From assembly GCF_003473485.1 (NCBI RefSeq), contig NC_053043.1, forward strand, positions 11,852,001 to 11,916,000: a stretch of 64,000 nucleotides of DNA, written 5' to 3'. Shown here one piece after another: positions 1-11,741 of this stretch; within the stretch, counting starts at the first letter, position 1; each line of letters begins with the position of its first letter. This DNA is from Medicago truncatula. Taxonomy: Eukaryota; Streptophyta; Magnoliopsida; Fabales; Fabaceae. The position numbers and the translations under genes are program-made. The notes beneath the pieces are model-generated. The model did not search any database and had not been told where the DNA came from. It worked only from the letters and a program-made list of their open reading frames with translations.

Positions 1-1708
1 TCTCTCTCTTCCCAAGCAATGTCTTGATAAACTTTGTTGGATTTTAAAATTTCTACAATACTAAAACATCTGAACATGAATTTAGAAGTCTTTTTTTTTT
101 AATGGACATTTTAGAAGTCTTACGTTATATTAATGAAATCATGAACAAGATTAGATAAACTAATTAAAAAAAAACTCGTATACTTTGTAATTTTAATTAT
201 AGATGTGATGTTATGAGTGACTATGGTGTTTGGATTTAACTCAATACTCACAACAAAAGTGGCCAGCTCAAGGTTGTGCAGCAATATAGGGTTGTATCTT
301 TGTTTTCTATTTTTTTTTCTCGTTATCTTTTTGGCACATGCTTGGTAACGATAGGCTTTCTTTGAGTATTGGGTTTTCTCATTGTAAAAGAAACAATGAA
401 ATTTGCTTCCTTCTTGCAAATGGTGTTTCTATTATATAGAGAAGTTGTAACAGGGATTGGAAGCTTGAATTTGAAGTTGAACCAGCCCACTACTGTAGAA
501 AATTAGAATATGATATGATTTTTGTTTTGGGTTTTTTTGGGAGTTGATATTGTGAATTTAGGCTCCTTATGGTTATTAGTGAGTTTCCTTCAAAAAAAAA
601 AAAAGGGTTATTAGTGAGTTAGTTCCAAGCTCTTTGATTATTATAGTATTAAGCTTTCAAACACTTTGAAAGAGAAATGAACTCAAGTCTGAAACAGAAA
701 GCTTGCAATAAAAGAGATGAAGTTGATGGGTTGTATTTAGTATGGATGGATCATGATAAAAATTGATAGTTGATTTATTCTAAATGTTATGGACCATCTT
801 AAACGAAAACTTCAAAGGTTCAAGCCAAACAACACCTTGAAAGAAACCATCTAATTCATGTTATGTAAGTTTTGTACGTCTTCTACCTGTTTTAATATAA
901 TTATCAATTGAAATGATATTACTGATAATTATTTTACAACTATCTCAAAAGAAATTTGAACATCAATTCTTAAAATTAAGGGTGTTTGTGGTGTGATCTA
1001 GATTGGTTGTGATGTAAAAATTCATATGATCCAACAATAGAAATACCCATGGTTGGGTCTAGTTTGGAAAACTCAGAAGAAGAAAAATGATTTAATCAAA
1101 TTCAATTTAATGCGGTTTCAATTATTATACCCATAATCATTTTTAATAGGAGAAAAGGAATCTGATAATGTAGAGTTTCGACGATAAAGAAATAAAATTT
1201 GGTGAATGAATATGGATTTGTTTGGTTTCTCTAAAATAATAAAACTATGAGTTTTTTTTAAGGAAGAAAATTAAGAGTTGATATTGCAATCACCCACGCT
1301 TTATTATACATTTTTTAATAAACATATCATATTATTTACTTTACGTGTGTTTTTTCAAGTTATATTTGTTGTTTTTCGGGAATGAAATGATAGGAATATA
1401 TATGTCTATGTTTGTTATAAATTTACTAAATTTTATTCTCGGACATAAAATATTTCTGGGAATAGAAAAAATTTCCAAAGGAAAAAGGTGGGAATAAAGT
1501 TTCCATGAAGATGAGAATAAATTCATAAATAGTTACCTATTATAATCCTTTTTTTTTAGGTAAAACTTATTATAATCCCTATTTTTATGGTTCTTAGGAA
1601 TATTATAAAATTAATCAAACATATTTTTTCTAGATACCTTGGAATAAAATTCTCATCTTTATATTCCAAGGAATGTTATTCCTAAGAATAAATTTGGTAA
1701 ACTTGAAA
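1..1708. other. Gene-free AT-rich spacer
   Basis: I see no supportable coding sequence here. The stretch is AT-rich with homopolymer runs. Around 1360-1690 there are loose inverted similarities (an 'attcctaagaata'-like end facing a 'gggaatgaaatgataggaat'-like start) that suggest a decayed MITE, but the boundaries cannot be fixed. Confidence 0.5.
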
Positions 1709-2093
1709 GTTAAATAAGTTTTTTCGTCTCTAAAAATATAGCAAATTTTGATTTTAATCAAAAATAAATAAAACGAGATGTTTTCATCTTTACAAGAAAA
1801 ATCATTTTATATTTGATGTCAAATGAATATAATTTTGACATGTTTTTCTTTTTTAATCTATTTCGGAACATAATAATATTGACATACAAGAGTTGAACAT
1901 AATAGTTTGACATAAAATGAACACATCTTAAACAAAAAAGAGTGATAGTCTTGACATTAATATCAACATAAATCGGTCATTAGGGACCAAAAAGAAACCA
2001 AAAAATCTTTGAAGATGAAAACACCTTATTTTATTGTTTATGATCTAAAATTAAAATTCGCTTTATTTTTAAGGATCAATAACTTATTTAACC
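1709..2093. mobile_element. MITE with ~80-bp terminal inverted repeats, probably Mutator-like
   Basis: The left end begins gttaaataagttttttcg and the right end finishes aacttatttaacc. Both arms can be aligned as inverted repeats for about 80 bp, through a shared 'gatgttttcatctt' type block. There is no coding capacity between them. The 'gttaaataagtt...gtccctaaa' style of end is common in legume Mutator-like MITEs (recollection). No clean target duplication is visible, so the exact ends are approximate. Confidence 0.6.
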
Positions 2094-2352
2094 TTATATT
2101 AATTTTTTTTTAATAACCCTATAAAATCTGAAATTTCAAATATTTCAAAAAAAAAAAAAAGTAAATGCTCAGAACATAATTATATTTTGGATATTTTGAA
2201 AAATGAAAATAAAATCTTTTTTTATGACATTCATTTGTATATCGATATTATTGATAAAATAGTAAAATAATTTATTTTTAAAAAATTTCAGCAGTTTGTG
2301 GGATATGGAGACAAGCTTTTTTTAAAGGAAAATGGATAAAACTTATAAAATA

Positions 2353-2460
2353 AACGAGTTTAACTCAGTTGATAAGAATAATGCATAATATATATAAGAT
2401 TTAGGCAATGGCGTTGTCAAGACCCCTGATGAGAGGTTCAAATTTATGATTTTTTTTTTT
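2353..2460 (+). repeat. Degenerate tRNA-derived SINE-like sequence
   Basis: An A-box-like 'gtttaactcagttgataag' is followed about 75 bp later by a B-box-like 'gaggttcaaattt' and a homopolymer T run at 2451-2460. It resembles the better SINE copies at 28284, 48298 and 55289. The boxes are mutated and I found no target duplication. Confidence 0.4.
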
Positions 2461-2787
2461 CTTTTCATTTTTAAATTCTTAACTTGTATAGATCTTAGGA
2501 TAACATACAAAGAAAAAGGATTGTGTCATAACATTTTAGAAACAATTAATATCAGAACAAGAGTGCAAGACGTTGGGCCACACAATTTTGCCTTTGGGAA
2601 AAATGAGAACTTAAAAGCAAGCATAAGTAAAATAAAAGAAGTAAACCATAACAACATTTAAAAGCTGGTCAGTGGCTAGTCCTAGCATTTAAACAGCTGA
2701 CTAACTAAGAATATAATATAAATCCTTCAAAAAGACTACATATATAACATGATGTGAGAAAGACACGGACTTTGGATCATTGGTGCA

Positions 2788-3143
2788 CGTGGCGGAGCCC
2801 TGCACGGGGAAAAATTAAAAAATCAACGATTATAGGTCTATTTTGCAAGATTTTATACAACTTTGTGTCGGTTTTATGTTTTGGTTGATTCAAATTCCTG
2901 CAAAGTGGTGTAGTGGTCCACACAAAAATTTAAATAATTCAATTATAGGTCTATTTTGCGAGATTTTATACAATTTTATGTCGGTTTTATGTTTCAGCTG
3001 ATCCAAATTCCCGCAAATTGGTGTAGTGGTCCACCCGAAAAATTTAAATAATTCAATTATAGGTCTAATTTGCGAGACTTTAAACAATTTTTCAATAGTT
3101 AATTTTAGTGGTCCACCCTAACATTTTTTTCTGGCTCCGCCTT
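2788..3143. repeat. Three ~113-bp tandem repeats between inverted 'ggcggagcc' ends
   Basis: The phrase 'attataggtct' recurs at 2829, 2942 and 3056, each followed by the same 'tttgcgagattttatacaa'-type sequence. This gives three tandem units of 113-114 bp, the last truncated. The array is bracketed by 'gtggcggagcc' near 2790 and its inverse 'ggctccgcc' near 3133, so it may be the inside of a small TIR transposon. A second 'ctggctccgcc' lies at 3249. No coding potential. Confidence 0.6.
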
Positions 3144-3329
3144 GGGTGCAGAACAAATGTTTGAAGGGATTCAAGATAGAAAAATCATAGGATAATAGGT
3201 GTAGATATAAAAGTTGAGGGGGTTCACTTGAATCCCCTGGTTGCTACCTGGCTCCGCCAATAGATTCAGGTTCATACCCCGACCATAAAAAAAAAAAAAA
3301 AAACCAGGTAAAAAACACCTCTAACATTG

Positions 3330-3520
3330 TGTCCAGTAATAACAACAGCAAAACTGAAAAGACAAGTTCCCAACTTATTAGAGAACCCGCATTGGAATCT
3401 CTCACTAATCTTCCACAAGTGTTGCTACCCAGATTTGCAATGAAAGTACCATCAACCCTAATTTTATGACAACCAAGGAGAAGGAGGAGACCATGAAATT
3501 TCTGGGGTCTCTAGTAGAAT
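3330..3520 (-). pseudogene. LINE relic: RNase H-like domain fragment
   Basis: Read on the minus strand, after one frameshift, the translation contains 'KIRVDGTFIANLGSNTCGR' and then 'LVRDSNAGSLISWEL'. This is the start of the RNase H-type domain found at the 3' end of plant L1-like LINEs (consensus K-x-N-x-DG ... GxxxRD-x-x-G). The preceding 'WSPPSP' also fits the usual WxPP linker. It is a short decayed fragment with no reverse transcriptase. Confidence 0.55.
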
Positions 3521-4359
3521 TTTCAAAAGATAATCAAGTGAAAAATTTATTACTTGTGCTTCATAGTTTTTTTTTTGAAGGTTGTGCTGAGAAATGGCAT
3601 TATTAGCCCGTTATTGTAGATCAGTTTTGAGTCCAATTAGCTATCAGTATTCTTGGCCCTCCAACATTTCAAATAAAGGTAATTTCAAGAAACAAATTGT
3701 AACAAAAAAAAAGTAAAGGTAAAATTAGAAGTAAATGTTAAAGAGTTCCGCATCGAATAAAAGATATCATAAGTGTTTATATAAGTTATTAACTAAAGTA
3801 AAATGGTAGTGCAAATTATGAAACAATAAGCTTGCTCAACCACGATTTCTAACTAAAGATAAATAGTAGTAGAATCAATATAATGGTAGTGCAAATTATT
3901 ATGAAATAATGAAAAAACTATTTCCGTTTTTATTCAAAAAAGAAACTATTTCCACTTTCCCTCGTTAAATTTTTATTTTTGCTTAAAAATTATTTCCTCT
4001 TTTGCATATATTTGGTGCTAATTGTGGCATATTAAATTAAAAATTATAATATAATTTATTTATTTTTTTGAAAGAAAAAATTATAATATAATTTATAAAT
4101 ATTTGTGGATAAAAATTTAAACCAGACCACTTTTAGAGCTATGAATATATTTATTTGATACAAATATTACTAGTGAATGTCTCTATTTGATACAAATATT
4201 AATAGGATTTATGAATAAAATATTTCAACCTAATATTTCAATGTTACTGTAAGGATCTCTTTGGTGTGTGCACAAGTATCATCCCACGATCTAATTACGA
4301 TTTCTGTGAACAACCTTATACATGCCTCTTAATTAGCAAGTTCGGAGTTATGAGAGGAG

Positions 4360-4940
4360 CAGGTAAAATACATGGACACATTCACCAAGCAGTGGAGGAA
4401 AGAAAGAGATGACTGTATTTTTAATGTCGATGTTGAGTATGAAAAACTCCCATTTTTTTGTCATTTTGTCAGGTTATTGGTGATTCATTGGATAATTGTT
4501 GAGGAAAGAAAGGACGACAAAGAAGACTATTTATGTTCCCAAAATGCATGATTAACAGGCAGAAAGGAATACAACAAAGAAAGATGAGATACTAAGAAAG
4601 GATGCACTTGTCGTGGAAAATGATCCCCTTGTGACAAATGCAATCAAAAAACTAGCATATGAGATTACACATAATAACAACCAAAAATCTAAATAAGCTA
4701 TTGGAACTTGTTAAAGAGACACACATGATAAAGATCACCATGGAGCATAATTTCATGAAGTAGCTAGGCGATGAAAGTTTTGGAGAATCTGAAATCATTC
4801 TTGATTCAGGGTAGGAAACTAAGGTCATGCTAATGAAATGGGCCCTCTTGTTCAGCTTGTTAATTTTCACAATCTTAATCTCCTTGTTCAAAAACACATT
4901 TTTATGCTTCAACAACTATGGGGATAAGCAAAGTATAAGA
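4360..4940 (+). pseudogene. LINE ORF1 relic with zinc-knuckle remnant
   Basis: The plus strand encodes 'VDVEYEKLPFFCHF', and after a one-base shift 'CQVIGDSLDNC'. Together these match the zinc knuckle (C-x2-C-x4-H-x4-C) in ORF1 of plant L1-like LINEs, with the His replaced by Asp. About 25 codons later the frame reads 'YVPKMHD' and then 'VVENDPLVTNA', a typical ORF1 continuation. Stops and shifts show it is dead. Confidence 0.55.
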
Positions 4941-5974
4941 GTATTGTGGATAGTGTTGTAACACCTACTACAGAAGGAGATACCAACTTAACTCTATATT
5001 ATCCAAAGATCTAGTAGTGGTTTACAACACTTGTTTTATGGGTGTTTCAAAATATCATTCTCTTTAAAAGTTTTTTATTTATTTATTTTCATTTGGTTTT
5101 GGTTTAAGTTCCCATAATCTTGTATTCTATTGTTGCACTAAAAATACACTTAGAGCAAGTGTGCTCTATCACAAGAGAAGTATGAAAGATTATCGTGTCC
5201 AAAAAATTAATTAACAAGTTCCAAACTAATTAATATTATTTATTGTTTAGATGAATAAATATTTGAATGACTTTGGTAACTAAGTAGAAAGTAATGATGA
5301 AGAATAATAAAAACTCGAAGATGTAAATCAATGAAGATAGGTCTAGAATCACGGTTTAACGGAATTCCTTTATTTTATTCAATAATTAATCCTCTTACTA
5401 AAACTATTAACATGTTGGTCATTCGAGACTAATATTATTTTTCCTCAATTAACATTGTTTGTTCATGCAAAAACGCCAAATTCAATAAAAGCATAAAGTA
5501 TAAAAAGTTTGAATGTTTGGAAGACTAAAATTAAGGTTTGGTTATGCAAAAATCCTAGTTTCGATTATCATATAGCTCCGCCAATTATGGAAGTGCAAGT
5601 ATTAATAGTTAAAGCCACAATCAAGTATTGCTTTTCAAAAGTGAAGGTTGCATATGTTTGTTTGGTCACTCCATTGACATTTAAAAATAAACAAGACCAC
5701 AACATATAGTGGATTGCAAGTTGAGTGTCTTGTGTATGTGTACATTGTATCGATTTGGAGATTTTTTAGTATGGTGATATTTAGTTTGTGTGTGGGTGTG
5801 ATTGTGAGGCTTCGACATAGTTGATTGTTCTGGTTGACTCCTCTGCTTCTTTTTCAGTTGTTCGTATCTCCTCTTACTGTTTGGATTCGTTTTTGTTCAC
5901 ATTAGTTCTTTAATTTGTTTTGTTTTGGTTTCACTCAGTTTAGTTTGATTGAGTTTCTTTTGGTTTTGGTTAGT

Positions 5975-6245
5975 AGCTACTTCGGCTGTTTGTGAAACAT
6001 TATGTTATGGAGTTTCTTTTGGTTGTTCGGTGAATCAAGATAGTGCTCACAGTTTATTTGCGTAGCACCATGTTATGATGTTTCTTTTTATGCTTAGTGC
6101 TCACAATTGGTTTGTGAAAACCTCATGTTATGATGTTTCTTTTGGTTAATTTGGCGAGTCAATATGTTTGTGAAGCCTCATATTACAGTGTTTCTTTTGG
6201 TTAATTTGGTGAGTCAATATAGTGCTCCCAATTTTTTGTGAACAA
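5975..6245. repeat. Degenerate 60-70-bp tandem repeat
   Basis: Four imperfect units share the phrases 'gtttcttttggttaattt', 'gagtcaatatagtgctc' and 'tttgtgaaacctcat'. The copies have drifted and vary in length. I cannot assign a family. Confidence 0.5.
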
Positions 6246-7380
6246 TTCTCATTTAAGATATATGCGAGTCTTTTGATTATTTCTCCCTCTATTATCTCTT
6301 TTGTTCAATTTCCATTTGGTTTCATCCCTTCTGGCGCGACTTCTTTTTTGGTTGCCCTCTCCGTTGGCTATGATGTCAATTGATTTGGTTTATTTTCCGA
6401 GTTAATTTTGTAAAAAGTATACAACTTAGTAAACTTTTAGCTTGAGGGGGTAGTACTTTAAGTTTATATTATTGAGTATGTTTTTTTTTTTTGTTTTTTG
6501 TTTGACAAACTTTCGATGCATCATGACATGGCATCATGAGTATGAGGGGAAAAGTTAAATAATAAGTTACTAGACTTGTTATGCTATTAGACCCTTTATA
6601 ACATTATTTTGATATGTTATGCCATTATAATTTTATGAAACCCTAGCCTAGGAATCTATTGATTGGTGCATTGATTTACTTCACGGGCAAGCTCTCTAGT
6701 TCAATTCCATGACGGCCTAGTCGCGCCAAGGAAAAGAATGAAGATTGATTTGACTCCTTCATGCTTGCTCGAACTTAATTATCAGATTGTTGCGATTGAT
6801 GTTCTCAGTTGGTAGAGCTTCGCTCTTGAAATATGTCGTTTCGAATGTTTATTTTAGGGGATGTCATTTTGAATGTTATTATATTTAAAACACTATATTA
6901 TTAACAAAATTCAAAATATATCTTAGTTTATCATGATAAAGATAAATAAATCAATAGTCAAAAGAAATATTATAACAAAAAAGAAAAGAGGTGTGTTATT
7001 TGAACAACCAATTTGATGATAATTGATTTGACAACCAAAATTTATGGAAAAAAAGTAATATTGATACGAAAACCAAAGCAATAGAGAGATAACGTAAAAA
7101 AAAAAAAATGTTAATATGAAAAATAAAGTTGTCACAAAAGTTATAGACGTTAAAATATCATTTCTCAGGAGAAAAATATACTTGACGAAATACACACTCT
7201 CCAAAGAATCCCACCACGTAACGAAAACACATGATCCCCCATGCAGCCAGTCTGTCAACGGCTAGATTCCATCTTCAAGAGTTTATTCTCTTAAATCGAA
7301 CGGTCCAGATCATCTCTCTTATACCCCACTAAATCATTGCATCATCACTCAACACAACACGCAAACACTATCCCCAATCC
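6246..7380. other. Spacer and probable upstream region of the fatty acid hydroxylase gene
   Basis: No coding sequence is supportable. The part next to the gene becomes less AT-rich from about 7190 on. I see no clear TATA box. Confidence 0.4.
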
Positions 7381-7507
7381 CTTTTTCTACGCGGAGAAGG
7401 GAACGGCGCTGTTCTCATCTCTCACGGTGGTTCTCGCTGCCGTGCACGGTGCTTCTCCGATCAATTTCCGATTCCGGTTTCACCTGCATTGTTTACTTCT
7501 ACTGTCC

Positions 7508-8347
7508 GGTTAGTTTTCTCTTCTTCACTTCCAATTTCTAGATCCGATTTTGCTTTTGTTTCAGCACTTTCGTCTTCATGAATTTGTTTGCTTAAAACCT
7601 AATTTCGATTTTTGTTTCGTTTTTATCAATTTCGAAAATTTTGCTGCTTAATTCGATTATTCAATGATATGTCATAGTTGATAGCGTTGTTGTTAATTTG
7701 CTCTTAGATTTCAATTCTGTATTTGCTGTGAAAATTGAGAATTTGTTTAGTTGTTCTAAGTTACGATGAGAGTTTAGAGAAAGAGAATTTGAATTGTTAA
7801 TTGTTTTTTAGGATTGTGAAGGAAAAAAAAAGTTGATGCTAAGTGAATTTTATTTTTTTGATGTATTTTTTGTACTGGTTATGCATGTAAAATTATTGTT
7901 GCTTAGTTTTTTTTTTTTTTTGTGATGTTGATGATGACGAGTGAAAAAGTTTGGTATTTATTTATAGTAAGATGAAAACGACTATGGTCTTTTTTGGTGG
8001 CTGTAAGAGTGTTTATAGAATGGGACAAAGAAATTTTAATTTGGTACGTAAGCTTTGGCATTAAGCAATGAGAATTATATACTTTTTGGTATGTAGCATA
8101 ATATATAAGCCAGTTAGATTATTAGTACTTAGTTTTTTTGTTGTATATTGACATGTCATGCTTCTGACTTTTTCCTACAAGAAAGGTTGACATTGATGTC
8201 ATTAGAAAGGCATGTGAAAACAATGTTGGTTATAGTTTCCTAACATATTTAATGCTTCATAATATTATGCTTTTGCGTCACCGTTGTTTTTATCATTGAA
8301 TTGGTTTTCTGTTAAGTGATTAACACTTTTTTATTTTTGGTGTTCAG
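7508..8347 (+). other. Intron in the 5' leader of the fatty acid hydroxylase gene
   Basis: A candidate donor (ccg/gttagt, GT at 7509) lies at the end of a GC-richer stretch. A T-rich acceptor (gttcag) ends at 8347, eight bases before the start codon at 8355. A long leader intron right before the ATG is common in plant housekeeping genes. Placement is inferred from splice-site consensus only, without transcript evidence. Confidence 0.5.
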
Positions 8348-8354
8348 TACCAAG

Positions 8355-11300
8355 ATGGTTGCCCAGAACTTTGTAGTTGATTTGGATAAGCCCCTTGTTT
8401 TCCAGGTACAGGCTTAAACCGTAAAAATTCTGTTTCAAATTTTTTTCCATTCATGCAGTAGATTTCAAATGTTACGTATTCATTTAATTTTATGTGTAAA
8501 GTTAGGTTGTGATAACAAGTGGGTAGTTTGTACTTCATATAATGTATACTTAGTAATTTTGAAAGAGCCTGAACAAATTTTTAATGTTCTGTAGGTTGGA
8601 CATCTTGGTGAGGCTTATGAAGAGTGGGTTCATCAGCCCATTGTTAGCAAGGAAGGTCCCCGTTTCTTTCAAAATGAGGTTCTGGAGGTATATCATTAAA
8701 CATGTCCACAACAACTAAGCCTTGTATCACTCGGTGTAGGGACGGGGGTGGGGATTGCTAGGCTAGGCTAGGCAGATCAGTTAATGATGTTGGATTTATA
8801 AAAAAACAAGTTTTTGGTAAAAATGTTTAGAGCAAGGTCTTTTTCATAGGTTTCTTCACAATTTTTCTATGACCGTAGTTCCTCCAGAAAATTTATTTCG
8901 CTATCTTCCACATGTCATATTTTTTCAGGGATTTTTATTTGCCTTTTTCTCACATGATGAAACTTCACTGGGCGAGTTTCAGTTATCTTGTCATGAATAC
9001 TCTCTAATCTAAGTTTCTCTGTGAATAATCACTCCTAATCTTATATTGTTTCCGTGTATTTCTAGTTTTATAGTAATGATAAAGTTTTCTGGTTATATAG
9101 CTTTTGGATAAAGGTTTCCTTTGATTTTGATTAGCATGTTGCAACTAAAGCGATCACGTTGCTATCTTCAATCCTTTTAATAATCTACCATTTTACAAGC
9201 AATTGAAGGTTTTAATTTGTATGTTATGTTATACATTTAATATCATGTGTACTTGACTTGTTACTGTTTGGAACAGTCCTTGACCCTCACTGTCTGGTGG
9301 GCAATACCAGTTATTTGGCTTCCAGTTGTATGTTGGTTTGTATATAACTCTATACAAATGGGCCTCAGCTGTCCACATATAGCTCTGATGGTGGTTCTTG
9401 GCATTTTTGTGTGGACATTGCTTGAGTATACATTGCACCGTTTTCTTTTCCACATTAAAACAAAGACCTACTGGTTAGATCTCTCTCTGTGTTCCCTTTT
9501 GTTTCCATAGCATGAAATCATAAGTTGATTTAAGAAATGTTGGCAACACATTCTTTAACACACTCTATTATCTCTATTATCGTAATAACATGCATGCCGG
9601 TTTCCCTAAAAATGGGGTGTGTCCTACTATATAAAAAGTGGGACTAACATGATTTAGTGGATTTTATAGAGATTTTACATTATAATAAATAATGTTAGTA
9701 AAAGAATGTGTTGCTAGCGTTACTTAGTAGTTTTTGCATGTAGTTGTCTTGAACCATATCTGCTTTGAGTAACAGCTTATTGGTTTTGAATAACACTGAA
9801 AGTTTATTTCCGTAATGCTTTTTGGTCAAATGTTGCTTTAGGGGGAATACCATACATTATCTTCTACATGGATGCCACCACAAACACCCCATGGATGGTT
9901 TGAGACTTGTTTTCCCTCCTACTGCAACAGCTATATTATTGTTCCCGGTATCTATTTTTTGCCATATTATGTGCTGAATTTTCAAATACTTTATTGGCTA
10001 TGAAGAAATATTGAGATTTCGTCTATGTTTTTATCAATGAATTCTTCCTCGTAATAGGAATTTGGAGACCAGAAGAGTAATTAGTTTTTTTTCCCTCGAC
10101 AGGGAAATTCAAGTCTCACATTGGCTTGATAAAAAGTCTAAGTACAGCTTTTAAAACCTAGGGAATCCTCTCGCCTTATTAGTCAGTTTTGTAAGGCTGA
10201 GTTAGATCCAAAGCAAAGACTGTCTCCTATCTGATTAGAAACCTGACTTAAGGTTTTGGTCCTTGTATATTTTTTTATTATAATATTGTTAAAACCTGTG
10301 GATGTCGGTCATTCTTTTTTAAATTTGTTCAATTTGGTTTCTCACCTCACCAATCAGGTTCAATGTTTTTCCTACAACAATTTTTCATCAAATTACTCCT
10401 TTAAGGAGTTTCACATCGAAGTTTTCTTATTATTTCAAATGGTTACTTAAATAGTAAGATTAGATGGATTCTTTGTAACCTGGCACTGCATGGCACTGTT
10501 TAAAAACATAATTTGGAAGGAAAATCACCATGGGTCCAACATTGGCTGTTTGAAGCCGGATATTTGTTTTTAAAACAGAGTGAAGTATAAGAATGGTGGA
10601 TAAGATCTCTCACTAAAGTTGAATTTGTATTTAATTTCATGTGGGAAGACAGTGATTCTTCAAATAATAATTTAAGGATATTTTATAACCTTCTTTGATA
10701 GGAGCTTAAGAAAAACAAATAAATTGTTGTTTATGGATTTCTTGAGTGAAGTCACGACAGACTCTCCTGGCTCCAGTCGTGTACTACTATAACACAATCT
10801 GTAGCTTTCTTTTCAAAATGCGAGAAGACTTTTTTACATTTTATAAAATTATTAGACTAATCCTCAATATAGATATGTCAATATTGGTAAGATTCAGATA
10901 ATTTTTGCACACATAGTTTAAAATTCCATGAAGTGATGTTGGTGTTTTGTATTTCGCGGACTCCAGTTCTGGAACGCGGTGAAGCTCTTTTCCACCCCTT
11001 CAACTACTCCTGCGTTATTTGGCGGCGGCTTATTGGGTTATGTAATATATGATTGCACCCATTATTACTTGCACCATGGTCAGCCAAAGACTGAACATCC
11101 CCGAAACCTGAAGGTAAAAGCACTTCCCTTCCTCCTTTAACTGTGGATGGCAATTTAATTACCATTCGTTACTCCAATATTTAACTGTGGATGGCAATTT
11201 AATTACCATTCGTTACTCCAATATTTTTCTAAGCAAAATCATTTTGTTCCAATAAAAATCAATGAAAAGGATAGAAACGGTTGTATAATTTACCAGTTAT

Positions 11301-11741
11301 TAGCTGATCAAAGTCGGTTCTTCTAGCATTTAAGTATTCAATTTCAGTAGAAATTGAAAGACATTAAACCTAGGTACGTGTATGTAACCAGTTGGCACAG
11401 TTGTTATTTTTCCTGCCTTCTTTTAACTTTGTCTTCGATAAAAATAAGATACGTAATGGACATTGGACAGACTTATTTGAAAGCCTCTGCTAAGGATTGT
11501 TAATTTTCTGTTCTTCTATCACTTTATTTATTTGCTACCTTTCGGAGAATACATTTACCAACCAATTATTTCCGTCTTGCAAACTATACAAGCCTAATCA
11601 TCTTTCCCTGGTTTTCTGCAGAAGTACCACTTGAACCATCACTTTAGGATCCAAGATAAAGGATTTGGGATCACTTCATCACTTTGGGATAAAGTTTTTG
11701 GAACACTTCCTTCCTCAAAAGCGGATGCTAAAAGCATGTAA
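8355..11741 (+). CDS. FAH1: Fatty acid 2-hydroxylase (FAH1/FAH2 type), six coding exons
   Basis: Predicted 237-residue ER membrane di-iron enzyme that 2-hydroxylates the very-long-chain fatty acids of sphingolipids (ceramides). Coding exons: 8355-8405, 8595-8687, 9277-9473, 9842-9947, 10967-11113, 11622-11741. All junctions are GT/AG and in phase. It starts MVAQNFVVDLDKPLVFQ and ends SSKADAKSM. Metal-binding histidine clusters are visible: HRFLFH (102-107), HGCHHKH (123-129), HYYLHH (181-186) and YHLNHH (200-205). Hydrophobic segments occur near 52-70, 84-97 and 162-177. As in Arabidopsis FAH1/2 (same length, from memory) there is no fused cytochrome b5 domain, unlike yeast Scs7, so a separate b5 must supply electrons. 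Introns carry a MITE (9538), a TRIM-like LTR fragment (10105) and a 44-bp tandem duplication (11136). Family assignment is secure; FAH1 versus FAH2 is not resolved. Confidence 0.93.
9538..9722. mobile_element. MITE in intron 3 of the hydroxylase gene
   Basis: The left end 'ggcaacacattcttt' is inverted as 'aaagaatgtgttgctagc' at the right end, about 185 bp apart, with no coding capacity. The same terminal motif occurs in the element at 13724-13912, so the two are one family. Confidence 0.6.
10100..10215 (+). mobile_element. TRIM-like LTR fragment in intron 4 of the hydroxylase gene
   Basis: The sequence has 'aagtctcacattggcttga' and about 80 bp later 'ttttgtaaggctgagttag'. These resemble the conserved LTR blocks of small plant TRIM retrotransposons ('cccacatcggct' and 'ggctgagttaggcc', recalled). 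Only one LTR-like piece is present; no primer-binding site or second LTR is seen. Confidence 0.4.
11136..11223. repeat. Perfect 44-bp tandem duplication in intron 5
   Basis: The 44 bases at 11136-11179, starting tttaactgtggatggcaa, are repeated exactly at 11180-11223. Perfect identity suggests a recent duplication. It starts 22 bases after the exon 5 donor, so it lengthens the intron without altering the splice site. Confidence 0.9.

Noticed and set aside
3745-3800. 'gttccgcatcgaataaaaga' as a TRIM LTR
   Set aside because: Only a single short phrase; no second conserved block at the expected distance.
6425-6480. 'agcttgagggggtagtac' as a copia polypurine tract and LTR start
   Set aside because: No matching second LTR, primer-binding site or Pol sequence nearby; too short to support.
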